From Plecoglossus altivelis (Eukaryota; Chordata; Actinopteri; Osmeriformes; Plecoglossidae), in the NCBI GenBank assembly GCA_036571765.1, contig BROE01000002.1:5697204-5761203 (forward strand): DNA of 64,000 nt. Reading direction: 5' to 3'. Position numbers and translations under genes: made by a program. Below are positions 33,863 to 43,660 of this stretch, in pieces (position 1 is the first letter of the stretch; every line of letters begins with the position of its first letter). The notes under the pieces are model-generated. The model was not told where the DNA came from. It saw only the letters and a program-made list of their open reading frames with translations, and ran no database searches.

Positions 33863-34288
33863 CTTTGCCTCGCGAGCGAACAAGAAAGGCCCACGGAGGG
33901 CCATTCCGCCGGCCGCTGATCTCATCTGAGAAGGTCGGGCCTCCAGAAACAGCCTGGCTCGTGGGTGGGCGAACCTCGGCCGGCCGAGCCTCCGTAGCCC
34001 GGCTCTGAACTTGAACCCAGACCCCAGGGGTCGGAGCTGAAATTGAGTAGGCCTCCCCCCTGGGACAAGAGGGGGGCTGGTACATGCAGCTGTGTTGGCA
34101 GCTGCTGTTGCTAGGTTGGTTAATGTATGTGTTGGCGCTTTAGTATGTGGCATTGAAATTCCTTATTTGTTTATTTTGATCTGGGTTGGATGATGTGCTG
34201 GGCAGTAGTGGGGGTGGGAGAGAGGAACGGGCTCATTCAAATCCACTCTGAGTCGCCGTCTGCTATCGGTTGTTGTGTTCTCCCGTTT
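33863..34288. other. Unique GC-rich sequence
   Basis: No recognisable gene, with GGCCGGCCG words at about 33975. AT-rich DNA at 34140-34185 precedes the CpG island. Confidence 0.45.
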
Positions 34289-34541
34289 CAGAACGATGTC
34301 ACGTTCTACGTTCCAGTGGAACACGCGCTGTACGCGGTGCGCGCGGATCTGCCAGGTCGCCGCGACGTGCTCTTAAGGTCGCGGCGTTCCTTCAGAAGGT
34401 CGCCTCGTTACAGTCCCAGAGCCGCACTCGTTTGATTCACTCTTCGCCGCGAAACAGGCGAACCCCGGAGAACTCTCACCTCAACCGCAATCCAATAACG
34501 CCGCCGCGACTACACCTGCCTCTCCTCCGACAGCACTGACA
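34289..34541. promoter_or_regulatory. CpG island
   Basis: I count about 32 CpG in roughly 240 bases at GC near 58 percent, more than expected from base composition. A CCCGTTTCAG acceptor-like sequence ends at 34291, and a frame remains open from there to 34435. No protein family is recognised. A promoter, an orphan island or a GC-rich exon are possible. Confidence 0.5.
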
Positions 34542-34730
34542 CTCAGAAGACCGAGATGAAGCAATGATCCCACTCAGTAACTGCTCGCTGTATACAGTAG
34601 ATATATTATTTTCGCTGAGGAGAACGGAAAAAAAAAAACATACACACACACCAAAAAAAGAAAAAAAAAGAAAAAAGAAACCCGATCCGGCATCCAACAT
34701 CCATCCCCTTCCAAGCACTCAGGCTTCTCA
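34542..34730. other. A-rich tract and flanks
   Basis: A-runs with CA and AAAAG words lie at 34628-34681. It could be the A-tail of an old retrotransposed piece, but no target-site repeats are recognised. Confidence 0.4.
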
Positions 34731-34910
34731 GTCTCAGTTTTAGGAGTGGCTTTAAAGCATGTCACAGGAAGCTCATGCATAATAAACAGCAACGGCCTCC
34801 ATGGCTGGCTGGTGAGCAATTTGCCTCCTAGATTGCCTGGCCCCGGGGCCTTGGAGCCATGTTTATGTATGAGCCCTCCTGTTTCATATGTATCCACCCT
34901 GGATCATTTT
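34731..34910. promoter_or_regulatory. Unique island, possible conserved element
   Basis: Unique DNA with TGCATAATAAAC at about 34776, TTTATGTATG near 34863 and CATATGTATCC near 34887, bordered on both sides by simple repeats. Composition is like that of conserved noncoding elements. Confidence 0.3.
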
Positions 34911-35685
34911 CTTCTCCCCCTGTTCCCCCCCCCTCCCCATCTACACCCCCTTCTCTCCTGCCACCCCCCTCCCTCCCTCCCTCCCTCCTCCTCTAGAAGT
35001 GATGACACACACGCACAAACTCACACGGTGAAAGACGCACACGCAAAATAAATACATTTTTTTTCTCCAACTCTCCAAATAAGACGTCCACGCACACAAC
35101 ACAACAGGCGCGGAGGTGATCGGGAAAAGCATGTGTAAACTGGCACGCACGCCGCACGCCACACGCTCGCACGCACAGATGCAGTATTAAGAGTGATGAC
35201 CTGCACAAGAGGCGACACTGTCCCTGCAGATTACTCCATTGTCAATACAAATAGAAATTTACTTTACATGTGTTGCAGCTGCTGCCGGCCGGCGTGGCGT
35301 CTGTGCCGGGCGGCGGAGAGGAAAGATGTATTAGGTACAGCCGCTCTCTGATGGCCCATCCACCCTTCTGCATTCAGTGTTTTACATCTTGTGTGTGTGG
35401 GGGGGGGGGTGGGGGGGGTTTCCGCGAGGCTCTATTTCAAAGGCAGACTAAAATGGTGTTTTCATGTTCCTTGTCAAGCTTGGGTATTTACATAACTTGT
35501 AATTATCTTGGAAAGGGGGATTTTTTGGCAAAGTGGGCTTTTTTCTTTTTTAATTTTGCGAAATTTCGGGATTTTTGATGGCATGTTGGACCACATGCGG
35601 TGAGGCGATTAAGAAACTGAATTCATGTTTTACAGGACTGCTAAGTTCCTTAACCCTTCATATCTCTCTATGTCTCTTTTTCATC
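34911..35685. other. C-rich tract, then unique and AT-rich DNA
   Basis: A C/T tract at 34913-34990, unique DNA, AT-rich DNA with CATTGTCAATACAAATAG at about 35237, a G-run at 35399-35419, and a T-rich block at 35520-35577. No gene is seen. Confidence 0.5.
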
Positions 35686-35800
35686 CCTTTCTCCCTCTTT
35701 CCCACTCTCCCTCCCTTTCCTTCTCTCTCCCTCCCTCTCTCTCTCCCTCTCTCTTTCCCTCCCTCCCTTTTCCCCTCCCTCTCTCCCTGTCTCCCTCCTT
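35686..35800. repeat. CCCT / CT array
   Basis: Pyrimidine-only DNA of CCCT, TTCC and CT words. Confidence 0.9.
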
Positions 35801-35987
35801 AATGAGCGGATGGACATGCTTAAAGCCAGCCCTTAACGCTTCAAACCACAAGAAACGCAGCCCAAAACAGCATCATCGTCTTGATCTCTTCGGTATACAG
35901 AAACACATAAATAAATGAAAAAAAGTGAAAGAAATTAAAGACTCCCCCCTAAGCCCCCCACCCCCCAACCCCCCCTCCCCCCCAAAA

Positions 35988-36178
35988 AAAGCTGTAATGG
36001 GTTTCACAGAACACTATTTGTTTGATATGAGACGATTCTCTCGGGCAGACACAAAATGGCTTCCATTAGCCCAGCAGATTAGAGCGGGTCCTCAGAGGGC
36101 CTCTGGCACAGTGTCAGTAGTGGAGGACCCCTCTTATCTTTCATTAAGCACACACAGCAGGGCTGATTCTGAGGCTCA
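35988..36178. promoter_or_regulatory. Unique island, possible conserved element
   Basis: Repeat-free DNA between a C/A-run and CA arrays. It includes ATTTGTTTGATATG near 36015, AAAATGGCTTCCATTAG near 36052 and CTTTCATTAAGC near 36137. Confidence 0.3.
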
Positions 36179-36179
36179 C

Positions 36180-36422
36180 CACACACACACACACACACAC
36201 ACACACTTATACACTTACAGACAGGCACACACACACACACATACACTTATACACTTACAGACAGGCACACACACAGATACATACAGACACATGTACGCAT
36301 ACAGACAGACACACATGTACACACACATATACACATACAGGGACACACGCATGCACAGTCAGGAGGGCACACACACACACGCCCATACAGATAGGCGCAC
36401 ACACACAGACGCACACGCACGT
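36180..36422. repeat. CA array with TATACACTTACAGACAGG units
   Basis: CA runs alternate with two near-identical copies of a longer unit carrying TATACACTTACAGACAGG, at about 36208 and 36248. Further ACAGACA variants follow. Confidence 0.9.
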
Positions 36423-36640
36423 CTTGCGTCTCAATTCCACACGCACCGTGCGTCCTCTGACTGGGATCGAGCTAGACGGCGTTTAAAAAAATCATTTACA
36501 CCTATCACGGCCCATCTCTAATTTAGCGCCGGGTAGGGGGGTGTGGGGGGGGGGTGTGTGGAGCCGTGGGCTGTGGACAGGCAGGTTTAGTCTCCTTCTG
36601 ATCCAGCTGACCGGCGAGCTCTGAGGAAATGAGGCTGAAA

Positions 36641-36706
36641 ACACGCACGCACGTACGTATGTACGCACGCATGCACGCATGCACGCATGCACGCATGCAC
36701 GCACAC
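36641..36706. repeat. (GCATGCAC)n alternating array
   Basis: Sixty-six bases of strict purine-pyrimidine alternation, with GCATGCAC repeated about four times after ACGTACGT words. It is a Z-DNA candidate and contains several SphI-type palindromes. Confidence 0.85.
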
Positions 36707-36929
36707 TGCAAGCACAAGCATAATCCCATACTGACTGGCTGAAGGCATCTCCATATGTCCTGCAGGATGGGTTGAATCCTCACACGCCATTAAATACCCC
36801 CACTTCCAAAACAAGAGCTACACACACGTTCTCTCAGAGGGGTTGCTGTCCCTGCACACACACACGTGGTTAAATACGCCCAGTTGCTAAATGACACACA
36901 CACGGTGTAGTGGCAGCGTGCCATGCGGG

Positions 36930-37060
36930 CTCTTGCTTAATCTATGTTTGTTAATGGCTGGCGTCTGCTAATTACTGTCACCGCACGCCTGGGGAAGCTC
37001 GCTGGCCAATCACCGGGCAGCATAGCCTCTGACCGGCCAATCGCCAACCGGGTCTAGCCT
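36930..37060. promoter_or_regulatory. Two CCAAT boxes 31 bases apart
   Basis: GGCCAATC occurs at 37004-37011 and 37035-37042 in the same orientation, inside an imperfect 31-base direct repeat that also shares GCCTCTGA. The AT-rich block just left holds GCTAATTACTG. NF-Y binds such boxes. Confidence 0.4.
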
Positions 37061-37150
37061 CTGAACCCAAGGGGCTTCTGGGAGTGGAGGCTTCTAACGG
37101 CGGCAGACTTGGCCTTGGAACACTCGTCTACTGCTGGAATAGTAGTAATA

Positions 37151-37153
<3 letters not shown>

Positions 37154-37202
<49 letters not shown>

Positions 37203-37290
37203 CGGGGACAGACAATAAGGGAGAGCAGGAAGGAGAGAAAACGAGACCAAACGAGGGAGAGGCAGAGAGGGAGAGAGAGCGGAGTGAACG
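37154..37290. repeat. (GA)n array
   Basis: About 44 bases of pure GA at 37155-37198, then purine-rich degenerate DNA. Confidence 0.95.
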
Positions 37291-37956
37291 AGTGGAAAAG
37301 AAATCAGGGGTCTGAAAATGGGCCAAGTGGACTGCTCTGCAGGCTCAAAGGCTCCAGTAATCCAGTGTTGACATGGTAATAGCCACAAGCTTAGTGTCAA
37401 TTAGATAGAAACAATATGCTCACTCTGTCTGGAGTAAGTGGATAGCGCCTTGAAACTCAAAACAGCTATGTGACACAGCAGCTCTGAAGCTGCCAGAACA
37501 GCAGTCTCCTCTTTAGCTAACACGCCACACGGAAGGACCGCATGCCGTGACGCCACGACCCAGGAGGAGGAGAAAAGGGAAAGCGAGCCGTTTCCCAACA
37601 CATGCACAGTCCCCCCGTCCCCCCCGTCCCCCCGTCCCCCCTCCTTCGTACCGTTAACACAACTTTGGAACCTGCAAGCCCTTCATCGTCACACTCTGTC
37701 ACTGCCTGAGGTGGTGGCCTTATTACGTTTCAGTCAGTCAAGAAAGGCTTTCTGGGGCTGGGACAATCGCCAGCCAGGCGGTCTGCCATCGTTCCCGTTT
37801 GTGAAAAGCGAGAGACACAAAAGGCTAAAGCCATCTTTGACTTTCCTGGAATGGAAGCCCCCCGGAGCCATGTGAAGGCTACGGCGGCTGGAGCGACTGA
37901 ACGCCCTGCGCTTCCAGGGTGGACGAATCTGCGGTAACGTCGAGGCCTGTAGGGGC
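37291..37956. other. Unique sequence with CCCCCGT run
   Basis: A short (CCCCCCGT)n tract lies at 37609-37642. The remainder is unique without a gene. Confidence 0.5.
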
Positions 37957-38155
37957 TGTGTGTGTGTCTGTGTGCGTGTCTGTGTGGGTGTCTGTGTGTG
38001 TGGGTGTGTGTGTGTGTGTCTGTGTGCGTGTCTGTGTGTGTGTCTGTGTGTGTGTCTGTGTGCGTGTCTGTGTGTGTGGGTGTGTGTGTGTGTGTCTGTG
38101 TGCGTGTTTGTGTGTGTGGGTGTGTGTGTGTGTGTGTGTGTGGGTGGATGTGTGC
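37957..38155. repeat. TG / TGTC array
   Basis: TG runs punctuated by TC, GC and GG at regular spacing. The Cys-Val frames are artefacts. Confidence 0.95.
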
Positions 38156-38263
38156 GGATTTGGGAGGGGGGGGTCATGTGATTGGACACCATGTTACGCC
38201 ATAATAAAAGACAGCGAGTCCATTTACAAGAAGCGCACACTGCCTGAGGAGGTGCACTCTGTA

Positions 38264-38435
38264 CACACACACACAGATACATGCATTACGTATGTCGGCC
38301 CAACTTACACGTAAACAGACGTTTCCCATCCTCTGCGTTGACCCCTTGGTGTGCAAGCCAACACATACTGTTTACACACACACACATACACACACACACA
38401 TAAACACACACACACATAAACACACACATACACAC
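38264..38435. repeat. CA microsatellites with TAAACA variants
   Basis: A short CA block at 38264-38276 and a longer one at 38375-38435 with three TAAA/TACA interruptions. Confidence 0.85.
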
Positions 38436-38542
38436 GTCACTTCAACGGTAATCCCATCCGGTGTGGCTTGTGATTCCACAAACAAGGAACAAAGAGGTAA
38501 AAACGATGCCTGACAAATGAAAGGACATCACCCTCCCGGAGC

Positions 38543-38806
38543 AATCTCTCCTTCCAACTCTCCCTCCATCTCTCCTTCCATCTCTCCTTCCATCTCTCCC
38601 TCCATCTCTCCCTCCATCTCTCCCTCCATCTCTCCTTCCATCGCTCCTTCCATCTCTCCCTCCATCTCTCCCTCCATCTCTCCTTCCATCGCTCCTTCCA
38701 ACTCTCCGTCCAACTCTCCCTCCATCTCTCCTTCCATCTCTCTGTCCATCTCTCCCTCCATCTCTCCCTCAAGCTCTCTCTCCATCTCTACATCCATCTA
38801 CCCATC
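38543..38806. repeat. 12-bp minisatellite, about 22 copies
   Basis: Unit CATCTCTCCYTC with C/T, A/C and G/C variants. Since 12 is a multiple of three, the minus strand reads Glu-Met-Glu-Gly and the plus strand Ser-Pro-Ser-Ile, so the long frames are not evidence of a gene. Confidence 0.95.
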
Positions 38807-40127
38807 TCATTTTTTCCAATTTCCCTTCGCCTCACCCATCTCCCGCCCTCCCCCTGCCCCCCACCCCACCAACGCCCCCCTCGCGTCTCCGAGTCAAGGT
38901 ATTGTTTGCTTAAATTGCAAGGTCAGTGGGGGGAAGACGGCTAATGCAGAGAACCACTTCAAAACCACTTTTCATCTTTCCCCTCTTTCTTTATACCAGC
39001 CTCTCCATCATTTTCATTCTGCATGTTCCCCGAGAAGGCTCCTTTCATCTGGAGAGAGAGAGGGAGAGAGATGGAGAGAGACGCGGTGAGAGTCGCAGAG
39101 AGAGAGTCCGAGAGAGACAGAGAGACACGGCGGTGAGGTTGAGGTGATTATGTGTGAGCAGGTCCTAACGACTTCATCCCCTTCTCCCACTCCTTTCTGC
39201 TTATTATCTGGTGAAAACCATCCTGTCGAGCCACTGCTCTGAATACATTCGATTTTTTTTTTGTGGGGAGGTACAAAAAAAAAGAATTTTAAAAACGGAT
39301 TCACAAAGGCTGGAAAAAGCATTTTTAGCTGCTCTGTTTGGGTTTACAGAATCATTGAAGACATTTGGAGTGACCCCCCCCCCCTCAGAGGACTATTTGC
39401 AAATTGGTTGTTGTGCTATTTGGCTGTTTCTTCATCCACGTTGTACACAGTCATATCTTATATTTGGGACTTGGAGGATTCTGTCTTGTGATAAATATAA
39501 GCTATACTGAAATGTGAGCACGGGACATGGTGTCTGAGAGCGTTTCAGTCTCGCAACCTCGCTCTGGTTGTCGACCTCCTCGTGCTTCACTTTCCAACGT
39601 GCATTTCTTGAACGAACGGCACGTATCGATACTGTACATGCGTAGGTGAGCGTTGGCAAGCTCCTGACAGTAACTTTGTTGAAAGGGTTCCAAAGTTTGA
39701 AAACAAGGTCACTTCACTTCTCCCTCGGTCGGAAAACTTGAAAGGTTAAAGTTCAATCCCGTTCCTTTTTTCTCCTCTCTTTCCTGCTGTCTTTATTCCA
39801 GAACTCCAGAGAGCTTCTACACAAGGTCAGCACACAGCCTGTATTAATAATAGATTTTAATTGATTTAACCTGGTCCTGAAGTGGGCTAAAACGTCGGCC
39901 CGTCACTTTCGGTGGGCAGCAAGAGGCCTGGTACGGTCCAGCACACATCTTTAAAAGCCCCTGACGTTAGTCTGGGGATGAAATATTTACGCCTCTTCAA
40001 GGACTGACCTCTCGCTGCAAAACCACCATATGATCTTCAATTGATTTCTGACAAGACAACGGAGGTGAGTACAAAATGGAGTCCGGGTGTTGCCCGGGTG
40101 AACCATGTCTCTCCACTGACCACATCA

Positions 40128-40128
<1 letters not shown>
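38807..40128. other. Unique sequence, partly AT-rich
   Basis: A GA tract lies at 39048-39125 and A/T runs at about 39250-39295. An AT-rich island at 39838-39875 carries TTAATAATAG and TTTTAATTGATTTAACC. A GGAG/GTGAGT donor-like word occurs at about 40062. No gene is recognised. Confidence 0.45.
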
Positions 40129-40171
<43 letters not shown>

Positions 40172-40190
40172 TGACTGGCTGACTGGCTGC
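40129..40190. repeat. (GGCT)n then (GACTGGCT)n
   Basis: A tetranucleotide array changes to an eight-base unit in its right third. The same words occur in the 26275-26552 minisatellite. Confidence 0.95.
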
Positions 40191-40539
40191 TGTAGCTCTT
40201 AACACTCAGTTCAAAATGGGTCATCTAGCTACCCTAAAAAAATACACTTTCACCAAATTAAATGACACACGGACATCGGTGTAGTTTCCAACTCTCTGCG
40301 GCAGTTTTCAACGTGGAGAGTCTCAGCTAATCCTGTTTGATATCAGATGGACGTTGTTGAGTGAGGAGAGGATGGTTGGGTCTGATCCCATCCATTTCAA
40401 CAGCGTAATAGAGCCGGTCGCTGCGCTGAGGAGATTTCCCAACGCGTAGCCGTGCATCTGCATATGGGGGGCGAAGGTAGAGTTTTGTGGCGCAAAACCA
40501 CTCCGTGTCATGATGATGTCACTCAAGGGGTCGTTTTCA

Positions 40540-40665
40540 AAGCCGCTACTTTCGCGTCAAGTCAGACGCCAAATGCATCGTAGCGCAAAACGACGGCGCA
40601 ACGTTCGCCCGACCTTTTCAAGAAATGCGCTTCACGGAAACTCCGTGAACGAGACGGGTTTTTTT
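40540..40665. promoter_or_regulatory. CpG-dense patch beside enhancer candidate
   Basis: About twenty CpG in 125 bases in otherwise ordinary unique DNA, ending about 75 bases before the AT-rich regulatory block. Confidence 0.35.
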
Positions 40666-40740
40666 GTAGGTCAAGATAGTTCTTTTCAGATCGCAAGGAT
40701 TCCCGTGTCATTTCAGCAACACCTGTAACTTACTCACGTA

Positions 40741-41335
40741 GATTTATGAATTCGTTGTTTGGTAAATGTTGTTGTGGTTGGTAAACTTTGCGTAAAGCCT
40801 CTTCCAACAAGCAACTTAAGTAATTATGCAGATTTATGCATACCATTAGCATGATGAATTGGAAGCCAAATGAAGTGGCTACACTCGAATTATCAAGATA
40901 ATGAATAATTACGATGAATGTTTGTGCTCTTGATGTGACTTGTTTCCCTGATAAACAAAAAGGGCTCTAATTACTCCAAAACATCTGGGGAATTCAGTAA
41001 CCTTCATTAATCTACTCGAATCTTATGATTTATCTCTCCGCCGTGTTTGTCGTTAGAAAGGAGAAGTGCAGCAATGACACCGCATGCAAATGGCTCGAGC
41101 ACGGGGGCCTTTTACTGCACGCTTGTCATTCTCATGAGGTCTCTCTGCCAACCGGAGGGAGATTTCAACAACATTTGTTTATGTTATCCGGCGTCGGCGC
41201 AGAACTTTGATGTTAAATCTTACACTCCCAAAGAGTTAATTACAAGGTAGTAAACATTCATTACCCGTTAATATATAATTAAGGCGATTGCAAATGAGCT
41301 GGTGGATGGGAAGTCCCGGCCCTGCTGACGCAGCA
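40741..41335. promoter_or_regulatory. Probable developmental enhancer
   Basis: A 600-base repeat-free AT-rich block. TAATTA homeodomain cores lie at 40821, 40906, 40968, 41237 and 41276. A perfect POU octamer lies at 41084-41091 and an ATTGCAAAT variant near 41287. Forkhead-type TAAACA words lie near 40952 and 41251. Such clustering is typical of vertebrate conserved noncoding enhancers. The enhancer role is inference. Confidence 0.5.
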
Positions 41336-42476
41336 TAGCTGAAGACACTGTAAGGTGGATCTCTGGACTGTGAGGTAGATCTCTGGACTGTATCCAGCCA
41401 GTCCCCCCTCCCCTCCCCTCCCCCTCCCTCCCCCCCACCGAGCGCACCGCTCTCCATAACCCTCTCAGACTCAATAACACAAGTCGTACATTCAACCTGA
41501 TCTCGGACCCACATCCATTCCAACTTTCCTCTCTGCCTCCTCTCCCTCCTTCGCATCCGCCACGCTCATCCCCACCTCGGATCCTCCGGCTTGGATGCAG
41601 CCCATCAATCCATCATCTTCACCCAGGCAGGAGGCTTCGGCGCTGGGGAAGAGGTAGGCGGGGGGGGGGAGGTGCTATCCCATCCCCAGGGGCTGGGTGA
41701 GCCAGGGGTAGTGGTCTGTGTGTAACCCCTCTGACGGGGAGCGGCTGCTGGGGAGGCAGACCTGAGAGATGGGTCTGGGCTGAACCCTGAGTGGGTGTGA
41801 GTGATGGAGGGGGGGAGGACCAGGTGTCGGGAGGGCGGGAGGGTCGGGACGTGAGGGCGGGCATCACTCCTAGTGGCGAGGGGAGACAGGGGACGTGCAG
41901 TCGGATTTGCTCGTGGAGTTTTTCCCGTAACGCCTGTCGACAGGATGTTTTTGCGTCGTTTACACGAGCGCACGTTGGGTTGTGGCGGCATGCTGCGGAC
42001 ACCGCATTGTGCGTTGACCTAACCATGGACGTGTGGATGCTGTGTTAGACCATCTGAATCAGGCCCCTCCCTGATCTGATCATGCAGTGTGTGTGTGTGT
42101 TTTGTGGTCTATGTGTGTTGTGTGGTGTGTGTTGTGTGGTGTGGAGTGTGTGTGTGTGGAGAGGGGGTCGGGTGGGTGACCGGTAGAGGGGGATCATACG
42201 GCAATAGTGCTGCAGGCTGACGCAAGCCTATAGGAGGGTGGGGCGGCGAGGGCCCCCAGCTAGCGTGTGCATCACTCCAATCCGCATTCCGTGACACACA
42301 GAGTAGGCGGCTCACATTAGGGGGTGTGTCGTGCGCGCATGCTCAACTGGAGCAGACTTGTCCCACTCTAGTACGGAGTTCAGGCAGCATAGCGCGTGTG
42401 TGTGTGTGTGTGCATACAGAGAACGTGTGTGTGCTCTTTCCGGGTGCATGCTACTCACTCTCTGACATGCAGGCTG
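41336..42476. other. Mixed unique, C-rich, G-rich and TG DNA
   Basis: A 17-base near-duplicate (GGTGGATCTCTGGACTG and GGTAGATCTCTGGACTG, at about 41353 and 41374) is followed by a C-rich tract at 41401-41438. G-rich tracts lie at 41655-41675 and 41796-41845, and TG/TTG repeats at 42088-42160 and 42396-42432. No gene is seen. Confidence 0.5.
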
Positions 42477-42655
42477 AGGGGAGAGAGGGAGGAGCGGAGA
42501 GGGGAGCGAGAAGGAGGCGAGGAGAGCGAGAGGGAGGAGAGCAGAGGGGAGCGGAGGGGAGCGAGTGGGAGCAGTGGAGAGCAGAGGGGAGGGTAGCGAG
42601 AGGGAGGAGAGGGGAGGGGAGCGAGAGGGAGCAGAGGAGAAGAGAGAGTGTAGAG
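42477..42655. repeat. Purine array with GAGCGAG / GGGGAGC units
   Basis: Homopurine DNA with a C at nearly regular 8-20 base spacing. GGGAGCGAGAGGGAG recurs with GCAGAGG variants. Confidence 0.9.
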
Positions 42656-42776
42656 GCTCCTGCTGATTAATGGGGCTGTCTGCTCTCCCATGGTGGCACG
42701 CCTCCAAACTAAATTTGGCCACGAAGGCTCTCGGGGTCAGGTGCAGGGGATGGAGACATTAGGGAGGTCTGCTGCC

Positions 42777-43080
42777 TGACTGGGCCTCTCTCTGGCTGGG
42801 CCTCTCTGGCTGGGTCTCTCTCTGGCTGGGTCTCTCTCTGACTGGGCCTCTCTGGCTGGGTCTCTCTGGCTGGGTCTCTCTGGCTGGGTCTCTCTGGCTG
42901 GGTCTCTCTCTGGCTCGGCCTCTCTCTGACTGAGTCTTTCTCTGACAAGGTCTCTCTCTGGCTGGGCCTCTCTCTGGCTGGGTCTCTCTGTGACTGGGCC
43001 TTTCTCTGCTTGGGTCTCTCTCTGACTAGTTCTCTCTCTGCCTAGGTTTCTCTCTGGCTGAGTCTCTCTCTGACTGGATG
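42777..43080. repeat. Minisatellite, TGGCTGGGTCTCTCTC unit
   Basis: About eighteen copies of a 14-18 base unit. Variants change GGCTGGG to GACTGGG and the length of the trailing CT run. Confidence 0.95.
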
Positions 43081-43480
43081 AGCCTGGCTGCAGTAAACTC
43101 TCCTGTGTCCAGGGTCTGCCCAGGCCTGAGCAAGCTACTGTCCGTCAGCTGAAGCAAGCACGCAGGGACACATGGACAATGCAGACAAAGTGTAGAATGA
43201 TGTCGGTGCCTCAGCCTCGCCACATCGGTCGAGTCACGGTTGGCGTCCCCATCCAGTCAAAAACATCCGTGCCTCCGCTCTCCATTCGCACCGGTCCAGA
43301 AACTTGACCGGTTCATGACCTCCCTCCCTCCGTTTCCCCAGCTACCTCTCCTGTGTTTCCTCTGACCGTGTCACCTCAGTCACCAACCTGACCCTGCCAT
43401 CACCCACCCACTCCTCCTCAAACAGACACCCACACAAACCGACCCCCCCCCCCTTCCTCTCTCTCTCTCTACCATTTGCC
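43081..43480. other. Unique sequence ending in C-run and CT tract
   Basis: Unique DNA to about 43440, then a C-run at 43443-43453 and CT to 43470. No gene is seen. Confidence 0.5.
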
Positions 43481-43499
43481 TGGCAGGGTCTGGCAGAGG

Positions 43500-43660
43500 T
43501 GGGCAGCGGTGAGTGCATAATTACAGCCGGGGAACATTTGGCCTTCTGCATGTTGTCTGAAATGCATAGCGGCTAATTGGGACGATCTGGCATTTGCGCG
43601 GGTCGCCGGGTCGCCTTTTATGTGACGGCCATTATCACACGAGTGATAAAAGTAAGATAG
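43500..43660. promoter_or_regulatory. Island with inverted GATA pair
   Basis: TTATCAC at 43632-43638 and GTGATAA at 43643-43649 are perfect inverted GATA-type sites four bases apart. CATAATTACAG at about 43517 and GGCTAATTGGG near 43571 add homeodomain-like cores. A regulatory element is inferred. Confidence 0.4.

Noticed and set aside
34628..34681. Retrotransposon poly(A) tail
   Set aside because: A-runs are broken by CA and G words, and no target-site duplication or reverse-transcriptase remnant is seen nearby.
38517..39089. Ser-Pro-Ser-Ile and Glu-Met-Glu-Gly repeat proteins
   Set aside because: A 12-bp minisatellite keeps frames open on both strands at once, which argues for repeat and against coding.
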